From Streptomyces fradiae ATCC 10745 = DSM 40063 (lineage in GTDB: Bacteria; Actinomycetota; Actinomycetes; Streptomycetales; Streptomycetaceae), in contig NZ_CP023696.1 in assembly GCF_008704425.1 (NCBI RefSeq), positions 2,342,501 to 2,406,500 on the forward strand: DNA of 64,000 nt, written 5' to 3'. The position numbers were made by a program, and so were the translations under genes. The notes under the pieces are model-generated. The model worked only from the letters and a program-made list of their open reading frames with translations, was not told where the DNA came from and searched no databases. Of this stretch, positions 14,401 through 23,228 are shown piece after piece (positions within the stretch are counted from its first letter, which is position 1; each line of letters begins with the position of its first letter).

Positions 14401-16368
14401 GTGAGCGGAACTCCAGAAGGACCGGGACACACAGCAGTCGCACAGCCCAGCACCGCCCTCCGGGTACTCACGGAGCGTGAAGGCGCGGCGGTGGGTGACC
14501 GCCGCGGCGGGCGCCCGGCGCGTCAGGGGCCGCCCCCACGCGCGGGCGCCGGGCCCGCACCGGGCCCCGCGTCGAGGGCCGTGCCGGATGCCGCGCCGAG
14601 GGCCGTGCCCGCGGCCGGGCCCGCCGGCCCGTCCGCCGCCGAACTGCGGGACGTCCAGGCCGCGTTCAACGCCGCGCAGCTCCCCATGGCCCTGGTCGAC
14701 GCGGACGGCCTGGTGGTCAGCGCCAACGACGGACTGGGCGCCCTCCTCGGCGCGGACGCCGCCGAGCTGCGCCGCCGCTCCGCCGCCGACCTGGTCGACC
14801 TGGCCGGGGACGCCCGCGCCTGGCGCGCGTACCGGGAGGTGCTGCGGGGCCGCCGCTCCCGGCTGCGCTGCACCCGCCGCCTCAAGCACCCCGGCGACGG
14901 GCGGCCCCTGTGGGCGGAGGTCACCCTCGCGTCCGTCCCGCGCGGCCGGCACCTGCTGCTGTCCGTCGCCGACGTCAGCGACCGCCGCGAGCTCCAGGAC
15001 CGGCTGCGCCACCTCCAGATGCACGACCCGGTGACTCGGCTGCCCAACAGGACGCTGTTCTTCGAACGGCTGACCACCGCCCTGGAGAACTCCTCGTACG
15101 GCTCCTTCGGGGCGCACGGCGACGGCGGCACCGGCCGCATCGGCCTGTGCCACCTGGACCTGGACGGCTTCAAGGCCGTCAACGACACCCTCGGCCACCC
15201 CGTCGGGGACCGGCTGCTCGCCGCCGTCGCCACCCGGCTCACCGAGTGCGCCGGGAGCGACCCCCACGCGCACGGCGGCGGCCACCTGGTGGCGCGGCTG
15301 GGCGGCGACGAGTTCGCGATCCTCGTCGAGGACTCGACGGGCACCGAGCAGCTCACCGCCCTCGCCGGGGCCGTACTCGACGCCGTGCAGCGGCCCTTCG
15401 ACGTGGCCGGGCAGCGGCTGTCGGTCTCGGCGTCCATCGGGGTCGTGGAGCGGCTGGCGGCGGGCACCACGGTGAACGGCCTGATGCAGGCCGCCGAGAC
15501 CACGCAGTACTGGGCGAAGGCCGACGGCAAGGCCCGCTGGACGCTCTTCGACCCGGAGCGCAACGCCCACCGCATGACCCGGCAGGCGCTCAGCTCCTCG
15601 CTGCGGCCCGCCGTGGAGCGCGGCGAGTTCGCCCTGGAGTACCAGCCGCTGGTCGGCATGGCGGACGGGGCGGTGCACGGCGTCGAGGCGCTGGTCCGCT
15701 GGAACCACCCCCGGTTCGGCACACTGTCGCCGAATCGGTTCATCGGAATTGCCGAAGAAGACGGGTCGATCGTGCAGCTGGGCCGGTGGGTGCTGCGCAC
15801 CGCCTGCCGGCAGGCCCGCCGCTGGCAGACCGACCACCCCGAGGCGCGGCCCCCGTTCGTCAGCGTCAACGTCGCCGTACGCCAGGTGTGGGACTCCGAC
15901 CTGGTCGCGGACGTGGCGGACATCCTGGAGGAGACCGGGCTCGCACCGGGGCTGCTGCAACTGGAGCTGACCGAGTCGGCGGTGATGGGCTCGGCCGGGC
16001 GTCCGCTCCAGGCCCTGCGGGCGCTCAGCGAGATGGACGTGCGGATCGCCATCGACGACTTCGGGACCGGCTACTCGAACCTCGCCTATCTGAGCCGGCT
16101 CCCCGTCTCGGGGCTGAAGCTCGACGGGTCGTTCGTGCGCGGCTTCCAGGACGAGGCCCACCCGAACCCGGCGGACGAGGTGGTCGTCGAGGCGATGGTG
16201 GGCCTGGCGCACCGGCTGGGGCTGACCGTGACGGCGGAGTGCGTGGAGACGGCGGGCCAGGCGGAGCGGCTGCGCCGGATCGGCTGCGACACCGGCCAGG
16301 GCTGGTGGTACTCGCGCCCCGTGCCCGCCTCCAGCGTCCCGGACCTCCTCCCCGCCCCCTGCGCCTGA
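14401..16368 (+). CDS. cdgA: PAS-GGDEF-EAL cyclic-di-GMP turnover protein
   Basis: 655 residues from GTG 14401 (upstream GGGAGCG). After a Pro/Ala-rich leader of 80 residues comes a PAS domain (about 85-195), a GGDEF domain with intact LGGDEF (301-305), and an EAL domain with EALVRW (429-431), ELTES, DDFGTG, LKLDGSF and ECVET, so both synthase and phosphodiesterase residues are present. No RxxD inhibitory site precedes GGDEF; instead an insert GSDPHAHGGGH occupies that position. It controls development by making or degrading c-di-GMP in the cytoplasm. The name follows the domain order and the nearby ehu genes, which matches the setting I recall for SCO2817; that synteny is from memory. Confidence 0.85.
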   Translation: MSGTPEGPGHTAVAQPSTALRVLTEREGAAVGDRRGGRPARQGPPPRAGAGPAPGPASRAVPDAAPRAVPAAGPAGPSAAELRDVQAAFNAAQLPMALVDADGLVVSANDGLGALLGADAAELRRRSAADLVDLAGDARAWRAYREVLRGRRSRLRCTRRLKHPGDGRPLWAEVTLASVPRGRHLLLSVADVSDRRELQDRLRHLQMHDPVTRLPNRTLFFERLTTALENSSYGSFGAHGDGGTGRIGLCHLDLDGFKAVNDTLGHPVGDRLLAAVATRLTECAGSDPHAHGGGHLVARLGGDEFAILVEDSTGTEQLTALAGAVLDAVQRPFDVAGQRLSVSASIGVVERLAAGTTVNGLMQAAETTQYWAKADGKARWTLFDPERNAHRMTRQALSSSLRPAVERGEFALEYQPLVGMADGAVHGVEALVRWNHPRFGTLSPNRFIGIAEEDGSIVQLGRWVLRTACRQARRWQTDHPEARPPFVSVNVAVRQVWDSDLVADVADILEETGLAPGLLQLELTESAVMGSAGRPLQALRALSEMDVRIAIDDFGTGYSNLAYLSRLPVSGLKLDGSFVRGFQDEAHPNPADEVVVEAMVGLAHRLGLTVTAECVETAGQAERLRRIGCDTGQGWWYSRPVPASSVPDLLPAPCA

Positions 16369-16910
16369 GCGCCCGTGACCCGGCCCCGGCGCGGCCGGAG
16401 GCGGACGTGGGCCGGGGCCGGGGACGGGAGCGGGGACGGGGACGGGCGGCTCACGGGTCCGGACGCGGGCCGGGGCGGACGGGAGGCGGAGCGAGCGGCG
16501 GACGGGGTCCGGGGGCGGGCCGGACGCGGCGGCGGGCCGGACGCGGGGGCGGGCTCGGGCCGGGGCCTGGGGTACCGCCCCTGACCGGGGGAAGGGCCTC
16601 TCCGGTCAGGGGCGGTGGCTCTGCGGGCGGCGGTCCTCCGGGGAACGGCGAGCTCCGCCGCCGGGCAGGGCCCCAAGCAGGTGAGAGCCGTGGAGCGACG
16701 GGCAAGGCGCGGGGCGGCCGACCGCGAAGTGCCCTGGCGGGGCGGGCACTTGACGCATTGAAGCCGTTCTGACAGCACCCCGTCAATGGTCTGTACCAAA
16801 TGGCGGGCAGCTCGTCGGCGCGGCAAAGCCCCTCTTCAGTGGCGCGGGAGCGGAGGCGCTCGGGCGGACCGCTCGCCGCCGGGGGGTGGCGCGCGGTCCG
16901 GTGGGCGCGC
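16369..16910. other. gap between convergent genes, GC-rich, with one strong terminator
   Basis: 542 bp with no credible gene. The part before 16570 is G-rich simple sequence. After the hairpin at 16574-16616 the sequence becomes ordinary but has no ribosome site or sustained coding pattern that I trust. Confidence 0.65.
16574..16616. terminator. bidirectional terminator after cdgA
   Basis: Perfect 15-bp inverted repeat, ACCGCCCCTGACCGG paired with its complement, with a 13-bp loop. It lies 206 bp after the cdgA stop and beyond the end of the convergent oxidoreductase gene. Confidence 0.8.
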
Positions 16911-18122
16911 TCAGGAAGCCCGCGCGTCGCCTCCCCCGGAGAGGCCGCCCGCATCCTCGGCCTCCCCCATGCCGTAGGCGTCCGCGATCAGCTCGTACGA
17001 CCGCACCCGCGCCGCGCCGCCGTGCACGCTCGCGGTGATCATCAGCTCGTCGGCGCCGGTCCGCTTCTGGAGGTCGTCGAGCCCGGCCCGCACCTCGTCC
17101 GGGGTGCCGTGCACGACGTTCGCCAGCCAGCCGTCCACGAAGTCCCGCTCCACGGGGGTGTACGGGTAGGCCTCCGCCTCGTCGGGCGTCGGCACCAGGC
17201 CCGGCCGCCCGGTGCGCAGCCGCACCATCGACAGCGCGCCGCTCAGCGCCTGGCGGCGGGCCTCGCGCGGGTCGTCGGCGGCCAGCGCGGAGACCCCGAT
17301 CAGCGCGTACGGCGCGTCCAGCACGGCCGACGGCCGGAACGACGACCGGTACAGGTCGAGCGCCGGAATCGTGTTGCGGGCCGAGAAGTGGTGGGCGAAC
17401 GCGAAGGGCAGGCCGAGTGACCCGGCGAGCCGCGCGCTGAACCCGGAGGAGCCCAGCAGCCACACCTGCGGCCGGCCCTCAGGCCCCTGCACGGGGCCCG
17501 GCACGGCGTGGACGCGGGCGTACGGATGGCCGTCGGGGAAGTCGTCGTCCAGGAACCCGATCAGCTCCCCGAGCTGCTGCGGGAACGCGTCGGCGCCCTC
17601 GTCCAGCCGGTCGGTGCGGCGCAGCGCGGCGGCGGTGGCGCCGTCCGTGCCGGGTGCGCGGCCCAGGCCGAGGTCCACCCGGCCGGGGGCGAGCGCCTCC
17701 AGGGTGCCGAACTGCTCGGCGACGACGAGGGGCGCGTGGTTGGGCAGCATCACGCCGCCCGAACCGAGGCGGATGCGGCGCGTGTGGGCGGCGAGGTGGG
17801 CGAGGATCACGGCCGGGGAGGACGAGGCGACCCCGGGCATGGAGTGATGCTCGGCGACCCAGTGCCGGTGGTAGCCGCGCCGCTCGGCGAGCCGGGCGAT
17901 CTCCACACTGGTGGCGAGGGCGCGGGAGGCGGTGGAGCCCTGCCCGACGGTGACCAGGTCGAGGACGGAGAGGGGCACGGGCGCGGTGCCCCGTACGGCA
18001 CCCCGCACGGGGTCGTCCGGGGCGGGGCGGCCGTGCGCGTCCGGGGCGGGACGGCCGTGCGCGTCCGGGTGGGGGGCGGTCCCGTGGCCCGTCGCCGCCG
18101 TCTTCTGTGTCTCGTCGCTCAC
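16911..18122 (-). CDS. LLM-class (luciferase-like) flavin-dependent oxidoreductase
   Basis: 403 residues from GTG 18122, preceded by AGGAGGG. The first 40 residues are a repetitive linker (HGRPAPD twice). The TIM-barrel monooxygenase family signature is clear: VLDLVTVGQGST, WVAEHHSMPGVASSSPAV, RIRLGSGGVMLPNHAPLVVAEQFGTLEALAPGRVDLGLGRAPGTD. It would use FMN or F420 with a substrate that cannot be told. It lies 165 bp downstream of the racemase-like gene on the same strand, so co-transcription is possible. Confidence 0.88.
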   Translation of the reverse strand: MSDETQKTAATGHGTAPHPDAHGRPAPDAHGRPAPDDPVRGAVRGTAPVPLSVLDLVTVGQGSTASRALATSVEIARLAERRGYHRHWVAEHHSMPGVASSSPAVILAHLAAHTRRIRLGSGGVMLPNHAPLVVAEQFGTLEALAPGRVDLGLGRAPGTDGATAAALRRTDRLDEGADAFPQQLGELIGFLDDDFPDGHPYARVHAVPGPVQGPEGRPQVWLLGSSGFSARLAGSLGLPFAFAHHFSARNTIPALDLYRSSFRPSAVLDAPYALIGVSALAADDPREARRQALSGALSMVRLRTGRPGLVPTPDEAEAYPYTPVERDFVDGWLANVVHGTPDEVRAGLDDLQKRTGADELMITASVHGGAARVRSYELIADAYGMGEAEDAGGLSGGGDARAS

Positions 18123-18287
18123 CGCTGGCCCTCCTGGCACCTGACGTCACTACGGCGCGGATAACAGGAGGGTCCATCCGCTTATTCCCCGGACCATCGC
18201 CCGGCCGCCCCCGAAGCCGCCGTCGCCACGCGAAGCCGTCTCACCCCGGCCGCACCGCACCCAAGGGCCGGTTCTCCCCCGCCGCCC

Positions 18288-18974
18288 TCACATCCCCGGC
18301 TCCCACACGTCCCGCGGACCGCGCCGCACGAACAGCGCGCCCAGCCCGTCCGCCCACGCCCCGTGGTGCTCCGCGAGCCGCAGGCCCTCCCACACGGTGA
18401 CCAGCGTGCCCGTCAGCACCGGCTTGCCCGCCGCCTCCTCCACGCCGGGCACGTCCGCGACCACCGGCACCGAGGTGTCGGGCACCAGCACCGCCTCCGC
18501 CCGCGGGTCGTCGGCCGCCCGGACCAGCTCGGGCAGCGGCATCCCGCGCGGCGCCCGCGCCTCGCCCACCACCTCCACGCCCGCGTCCTCCAGGAAGCGG
18601 ACCACCGCGCCCGCCAGCTCCGGCGGGTACGAGGTGGCGAGCGCGACCCGTGCCGCGCCCACCGACGCGACCGCGTGCGCGAAGCCGATGGCCGTACTGG
18701 ACGCGGGAAGGCCCGCGGCCCGCGCCAGCGACCTGGCGCGGGCGCGCGCCCCCTCGAAGCCCTCCGCGAACGACGCGCCCGCCGTCGCCCACACGACCGC
18801 GTCGGCCGCCGCCAGCCGCAGCCGCTCCGCCCCGGCCGCCAGCAGCTCCATGTCCGCCCCCGGCCCCGCGTACGCGACCGGGTCGACGCGGATCTCGCCG
18901 CCCAGCAGCGTCTCGATGCGGCGGTAGTCGTCCTCCGGATGGCCCTCCGGGCGGAGCAGTCCGACGGTGGTCAT
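18288..18974 (-). CDS. Asp/Glu-racemase-superfamily (maleate isomerase / EutA-like) protein lacking cysteines
   Basis: 228 residues. The fold of the maleate isomerase/arylmalonate decarboxylase branch is visible: MTTVGLLRPEGHPEDDY, VVWATAGASFAEG, AIGFAHAVASVGAARVALATSYP and VPVVADVPGVEEAAGKPVLTGTLVTVWEGLR. Active members use one or two cysteines, in VVWxC(T/S)S and near the second motif. Here those positions hold threonines and the whole protein contains no cysteine, so the usual chemistry is not possible. EutA of ectoine utilisation belongs to this branch, and the divergent ehuBCDA genes support a link to ectoine metabolism. Function could be catalytically altered or regulatory. Confidence 0.75.
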   Translation of the reverse strand: MTTVGLLRPEGHPEDDYRRIETLLGGEIRVDPVAYAGPGADMELLAAGAERLRLAAADAVVWATAGASFAEGFEGARARARSLARAAGLPASSTAIGFAHAVASVGAARVALATSYPPELAGAVVRFLEDAGVEVVGEARAPRGMPLPELVRAADDPRAEAVLVPDTSVPVVADVPGVEEAAGKPVLTGTLVTVWEGLRLAEHHGAWADGLGALFVRRGPRDVWEPGM

Positions 18975-19040
18975 GCAAGCCTCCAGTTCTGACGGGCGCG
19001 GATCGGCATACCCCGCGCCGTACCGGGTAGCGGCGCGCCC

Positions 19041-19946
19041 ATGGCTCGTACAGCTCGTCGCACAGACAACAGGAACAGGGAATCAGGATCGGTGAGACGC
19101 CGCTCGTTGCTCCTCGGCACGGCGGCGCTCGGCGTGTCGGGGGGCCTCGGCGCCGCCGGGTGCGCCCGCGTCCCCACGGGCAACGCCCTGGAGCGGCTGA
19201 AGGCGCAGGGGACCGTCCGCCTCGGGATCGCCGGCGAGGTGCCCTACGGGTACGTGGACGAGCAGGGCGCCTTCACCGGGGAGGCGCCGGAGCTCGCCAA
19301 GGCCGTGTTCGGGCGGCTCGGCATCCCCGGCGTCCAGCCCGTGGCGACCGACTTCGGCTCGCTCATCCCCGGTCTGAACTCCCAGCAGTTCGACGTGGTG
19401 TCCGCCGGCATGTACATCACCAAGGAACGCTGCCGGCAGGTCCTCTTCTCCGATCCCGAGTACCAGATGCTCGACTCCTTCGTCGTGCGCAAGGGCAACC
19501 CCCTGGGGCTGCGCTCGTACGAGGACGTGGTGCGCCGGCGGGCCCGCCTCGCCACCGGGGCCGGCTACGCGCAGGGGGCCTATGCCGTGGCGGCCGGGTA
19601 CCCCGAGAAGAGCCTCGTCATTCTCCAGGACCAGGTGGCCGGCCTGAACGCGGTCGAGTCCGGCCGCGTGGACGCCTTCGCCGCGACCGCCCTGACCGCG
19701 CGCCAGGTGGTGCGCGGCAGCGGCAGGACACAGGCCACGGAGGCGTTCGCCGCGGTCGTGGACGGGCGCCGCCGGGTCGACGGCGGCGGTTTCGCGTTCC
19801 GCCGCACCGACACCGACCTGCGGGACGCCTTCAACGCCGAGATCCACCGGATGAAGAAGAGCGGGGAGCTCTTCCGCATCATGAGCCGCTTCGGCTTCAC
19901 CCGCGACGAGATGACCACGCTGACCGCCGAGGAGCTGTGCCGATGA
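19041..19946 (+). CDS. ehuB: ectoine/amino-acid ABC transporter substrate-binding lipoprotein
   Basis: 301 residues (GTG 19092 is an alternative start). Residues 18-42 are a lipoprotein signal with twin arginines (VRRRSLLLGTAALG) and lipobox GAAGC. The mature part is a family 3 solute-binding protein: VRLGIAGEVPYGYVDEQGAFTGEAPELAKAVFGRLG, DVVSAGMYITKERCRQVLFSDPEYQ and VESGRVDAFAATALT. It captures substrate outside the membrane and passes it to EhuCD. The ectoine assignment rests on gene order (B, C, D, A) and the adjacent EutA-like gene; a general polar amino-acid substrate remains possible. The stop overlaps the next start (ATGA). Confidence 0.82.
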   Translation: MARTARRTDNRNRESGSVRRRSLLLGTAALGVSGGLGAAGCARVPTGNALERLKAQGTVRLGIAGEVPYGYVDEQGAFTGEAPELAKAVFGRLGIPGVQPVATDFGSLIPGLNSQQFDVVSAGMYITKERCRQVLFSDPEYQMLDSFVVRKGNPLGLRSYEDVVRRRARLATGAGYAQGAYAVAAGYPEKSLVILQDQVAGLNAVESGRVDAFAATALTARQVVRGSGRTQATEAFAAVVDGRRRVDGGGFAFRRTDTDLRDAFNAEIHRMKKSGELFRIMSRFGFTRDEMTTLTAEELCR

Positions 19947-20602
19947 CCATGGGGCTCTGGCAGAACTGGGTCCTGCCCGGCATCTGGGTCACCGTCCAGC
20001 TGCTCGTCTACAGCGCGGCGCTCGCCGCGGTCGTCGCCTTCGGCGTCGGCATGGCCCGCACGCACCGCTCCCGGCCGGTGCGGTTCGCGGCCACCGCGTA
20101 CACGGAGGTGTTCCGCGGCGTCTCCGCCCTCGTGCTGATGTTCTGGCTGTTCTTCGTGGTGCCGCCGCTGCTGGGCTGGCAGCTGGTGCCGATGTGGGCG
20201 GCCGTGCTCGCGCTCGGGCTGTCGTACGGCGCGTACGGCGCCGAGGTGGTGCGCGGCGGGCTCGCCGCCGTACCCGAGGCGCAGCGGGAGGCCGGCATCG
20301 CGCTGAGCCTCACCCCCTGGCAGCGGATGCGGCTGGTGCTGCTGCCGCAGGCGGTGCCGGAGATGCTGCCGCCGTTCTGCAACCTGCTCGTGGAACTGCT
20401 CAAGGGCACGGCGCTCGTGTCGCTGCTCGGCGTCGGCGACGTGTCGTTCGCCGCGTACCTGGTGCGGCTCGCCACGCAGGACAGCGCGCGGATCTACACC
20501 CTCGTGCTCGTCGTCTACTTCGTCCTCGCCCTGGGCGTGACCCGCTCGATGAAGGCGCTGGAGCGCCGGGCGAAGGCCAACCTGGGGGTGGTGGCCAAGT
20601 GA
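19943..20602 (+). CDS. ehuC: ABC transporter permease EhuC
   Basis: 219 residues, ATG overlapping the ehuB stop by four bases. HisMQ-type permease with about five membrane helices (WVTVQLLVYSAALAAVVAFGVG; VLMFWLFFVVPPLL; IYTLVLVVYFVLALGV). The cytoplasmic EAA loop is EAQREAGIALSLTPWQRMRLVLLPQA, which docks on the ATPase. Inner-membrane partner of EhuD. Confidence 0.88.
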   Translation: MTMGLWQNWVLPGIWVTVQLLVYSAALAAVVAFGVGMARTHRSRPVRFAATAYTEVFRGVSALVLMFWLFFVVPPLLGWQLVPMWAAVLALGLSYGAYGAEVVRGGLAAVPEAQREAGIALSLTPWQRMRLVLLPQAVPEMLPPFCNLLVELLKGTALVSLLGVGDVSFAAYLVRLATQDSARIYTLVLVVYFVLALGVTRSMKALERRAKANLGVVAK

Positions 20603-21249
20603 ACTGGGACTGGTCCGCGGTGGCGGACTTCATGCCGCGCTTCCTCGACGGCCTGCTGGTCACGCTGCAGGTCCTCGTACTGGGCTCGCTGATCTCGTTC
20701 AGCCTGGGCCTCGTGTGGGCGGCCGGGCTGCGCGCCCGGACCCGGCTGGTGCGCTGGCCGGTGACCGGCTTCACCGAGTTCGTCCGCACGACGCCGCTGC
20801 TGGTGCAGCTGTTCTTCCTGTACTTCGTGCTGCCGGAGTGGGGCGTGCAGTTCTCCGCGCTCGTCACCGGCACCCTCGCCATCGGCCTGCACTACTCGAC
20901 GTACACGGCGCAGGTGTACCGGGCCGGCATCGAGGCCGTGCCGCCCGGCCAGTGGGAGGCGGCGACGGCGCTCAGCCTGCCCGCGCACCGCACCTGGCTG
21001 GCCGTGATCCTGCCGCAGGCGCTGCGCCGCGTCACGCCCGCGCTCGGCAACTACGTCATCGCCATGCTGAAGGACACCCCGCTGCTCGCCGCGATCGGCG
21101 TCCTGGAGATGCTCCAGCAGGCGCGGCTGGAGAGCGCCGCCACCTTCCAGTACACCGAGCCGCTCACCGTCGTCGGTGTCGCCTTCGTCCTCATCGCCTA
21201 TCCGGCTTCCCTGCTGGTCCGCACCCTGGAGCGCCGTCTTGTCCACTGA
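20599..21249 (+). CDS. ehuD: ABC transporter permease EhuD
   Basis: 216 residues from GTG 20599, overlapping the ehuC stop (GTGA). Same permease family: FLDGLLVTLQVLVLGSLISFSLGLVWA, LLVQLFFLYFVLPE and the EAA loop GQWEAATALSLPAHRTWLAVILPQAL. Forms the heterodimeric channel with EhuC. Confidence 0.88.
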   Translation: MNWDWSAVADFMPRFLDGLLVTLQVLVLGSLISFSLGLVWAAGLRARTRLVRWPVTGFTEFVRTTPLLVQLFFLYFVLPEWGVQFSALVTGTLAIGLHYSTYTAQVYRAGIEAVPPGQWEAATALSLPAHRTWLAVILPQALRRVTPALGNYVIAMLKDTPLLAAIGVLEMLQQARLESAATFQYTEPLTVVGVAFVLIAYPASLLVRTLERRLVH

Positions 21250-21979
21250 ACTGATCCGCTTCTCCGAGGTGACCAAGCGCTTCGGGGAGAACACCGTCCT
21301 GGACGACCTGTCGTTCACCGTCGACGCGGGCCGGCACGTCACGCTGATCGGCCCGTCCGGCTCGGGCAAGACGACGATCCTGCGGATGCTGATGACGCTG
21401 GAGCGGCCCGACGACGGCACGATCGAGGTGGGCGGTCAGCGGCTGTTCCCCGCCGACGAGAAGCGCCGCCGCGAGGTGCGCAAGGGCATCGGCATGGTGT
21501 TCCAGCAGTTCAACCTCTTCCCCAACATGTCCGTGCTGCGCAACATCACCGAGGCACCCGTGCGGGTGCTGGGGATGAGCCGGGACGAGGCCGCCGAACG
21601 GGCCCGCCGCCTGCTCGACATGGTCGGCCTCGCCGACAAGGAGGACGCCCGGCCGTCGCAGCTCTCGGGCGGTCAGCAGCAGCGCGTGGCCATCGCGCGG
21701 GCGCTGGCGATGCGGCCGAAGGTGCTGCTCCTGGACGAGGTCACCTCGGCCCTCGACCCCGAACTGGTCGCCGGCGTCCTGGACCTGCTGAGGGACATCG
21801 CGCGGAGCACGGACATCACCATGCTCTGCGTCACCCATGAGATGAATTTCGCCAGGGACATCTCGGACGAGGTTCTCATGTTCGACTCCGGGCGGGTGAT
21901 CGAATCCGGTCCGCCGGAGAAGATCTTCACCGCCCCGGACCACGAGCGCACCCGCGAGTTCCTCGGCGCGGTGCTCTGA
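21239..21979 (+). CDS. ehuA: ABC transporter ATP-binding protein EhuA
   Basis: 246 residues, most likely from TTG 21239, which overlaps the ehuD end by 11 bp and has GGAG eight bases upstream. Walker A GPSGSGKTT, Q-loop VFQQFNLFPNM, signature LSGGQQQRVAIARAL and Walker B VLLLDEVTSALDPE are complete, as is the switch histidine in CVTHEM. GlnQ-type ATPase driving the importer. The operon ends here, followed by a strong terminator. Confidence 0.88.
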   Translation: MSTELIRFSEVTKRFGENTVLDDLSFTVDAGRHVTLIGPSGSGKTTILRMLMTLERPDDGTIEVGGQRLFPADEKRRREVRKGIGMVFQQFNLFPNMSVLRNITEAPVRVLGMSRDEAAERARRLLDMVGLADKEDARPSQLSGGQQQRVAIARALAMRPKVLLLDEVTSALDPELVAGVLDLLRDIARSTDITMLCVTHEMNFARDISDEVLMFDSGRVIESGPPEKIFTAPDHERTREFLGAVL

Positions 21980-21989
21980 CCTCGTACTC

Positions 21990-22055
21990 CTCCGCCCCGC
22001 CGTGCCGCCGGCACATACCGGGCGGGTACGCCATGGCGCGCACGGCGGGGCGGAG
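21990..22055 (+). terminator. ehu operon terminator
   Basis: Perfect 16-bp inverted repeat (CTCCGCCCCGCCGTGC and complement) with a 34-bp loop that can form its own small hairpin, starting 10 bp after the ehuA stop. Confidence 0.75.
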
Positions 22056-22145
22056 CGGCCTTCTGGCCAACGGGTGGCCCGTAAGCGGCCCTTGGCGGTT
22101 ATCGTGGTACGGAAGCTTGCGGTCACAACCTGGTAGGGGGAAACC

Positions 22146-22904
22146 GTGGCGCTGAAGCCCGAGCCGACCGCCCCGTTCCATTCGGTGCAGTACGCCCTGC
22201 GCGTGCTCGAGACGGTGTCCCGGCACGGTGGCGGGGTCACCGACGCGCAGATCGCGCGCGAGACGGGCCTGCCGGCCGCGCACCTGACGCCGCTCCTGCG
22301 GATGCTGCGCCGGGAGGGGTACGTCGAGCAGGTCGCCGACGGCGCGTACATCGTCGGCGACTCGCTGGTGCTCCTCGGCTCCGGGATCACGCGGCGCGAG
22401 GCGCTGGAGGCGAAGCTCCAGGAGACCCTCACGGAGCTGCGCGACTCGGTCGGCGCGGCGGTCTACATCAGCCGGTACATCGACGGCGAGGTCAAGATCA
22501 CGCAGATGGCGGACGGGCCGCACACGCCGAAGGTCAACGAGTGGGTGGACTTCCGCTCGGCGGCCCACGCCAGCGCGGTCGGCAAGTGCCTGCTGACCCA
22601 GCTCGACCAGAACGGCCGCCGCGACCACCTGGCCCGGCACAAGATCGCCCGGCTGACGTCGCGGACGATCACCAGTGAGCGGGGGCTCTTCTCCAAGCTG
22701 GACAGCCAGCCGCCGACCGTCCCCGTCCTGGACCTCCAGGAGTACGCGGTGGGCACGGTCTGCGCGGCGGTGCCGCTGACCGCCGGGTCGTCGGTCGGCT
22801 GCCTCGCGCTCTCCCTGCCGATCGAGCACGCCCACCGGCTCCGCTCGGCGGCCGACACCCTGAACCGCAAGGCCGCCCCGGTGGTGCTGTCGCTGGCCCT
22901 GTGA
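22146..22904 (+). CDS. IclR-family transcriptional regulator
   Basis: 252 residues from GTG 22146 with TAGGGGGA upstream. The N-terminal winged helix is YALRVLETVSRHGGGVTDAQIARETGLPAAHLTPLLRMLRREGYVEQ. The C-terminal effector domain shows the IclR pattern EALEAKLQETLTELRDSVGAAVYISRYIDGEV and a late hydrophobic strand (VGTVCAAVPLTAGSSVGCLALSLP). It lies immediately downstream of ehuA and may regulate it, although a terminator separates them. Confidence 0.85.
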   Translation: MALKPEPTAPFHSVQYALRVLETVSRHGGGVTDAQIARETGLPAAHLTPLLRMLRREGYVEQVADGAYIVGDSLVLLGSGITRREALEAKLQETLTELRDSVGAAVYISRYIDGEVKITQMADGPHTPKVNEWVDFRSAAHASAVGKCLLTQLDQNGRRDHLARHKIARLTSRTITSERGLFSKLDSQPPTVPVLDLQEYAVGTVCAAVPLTAGSSVGCLALSLPIEHAHRLRSAADTLNRKAAPVVLSLAL

Positions 22905-23057
22905 GGGGGCGGGGGCGGTACGGCCTGGGTGGGTGGGGCGCGGGCGTTTCTGGGGCTGGGGCTGGGGCTGCGGCTGTGGGGCTGTGGGGCGGGCGGGAGC
23001 CGTGGGGCGGGTGGGCGCTGAGAGGGGGGCGGAGCCTGTGGGACGGACGGTGGTCGG

Positions 23058-23083
23058 GAGCACTCCTGAGGACCGGGTAATAT
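23058..23083 (+). promoter_or_regulatory. promoter region of tRNA-Lys copy 2
   Basis: GAGCACTCC at 23058-23066, then 11 bp, then a TAATAT -10-like hexamer at 23078-23083. The same block and spacing precede tRNA-Lys copy 3. Confidence 0.6.
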
Positions 23084-23098
23084 TACTTCCGTCAGCAG

Positions 23099-23172
23099 GC
23101 GCCGCTAGCTCAGTTGGTTAGAGCAGCTGACTCTTAATCAGCGGGTCCGGGGTTCGAGTCCCTGGCGGCGCA
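23099..23172 (+). tRNA. tRNA-Lys (anticodon CTT), copy 2 of 3
   Basis: Identical in all 74 positions to the copy at 12643, with the same GTCAGCAG leader. Upstream 23058-23083 supplies the promoter block shared with copy 3. Confidence 0.97.
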
Positions 23173-23179
23173 CAGACAG

Positions 23180-23211
23180 GTGGGGCCCCTCGCGGAAGCG
23201 AGGGGCCCCAC
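23180..23211 (+). terminator. tRNA-Lys copy 2 terminator
   Basis: Perfect 14-bp stem (GTGGGGCCCCTCGC) with a GGAA tetraloop, seven bases after the tRNA. The convergent SPFH gene ends 17 bp beyond. Confidence 0.85.
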
Positions 23212-23228
23212 TGCTTGTCCGGCGGGCC

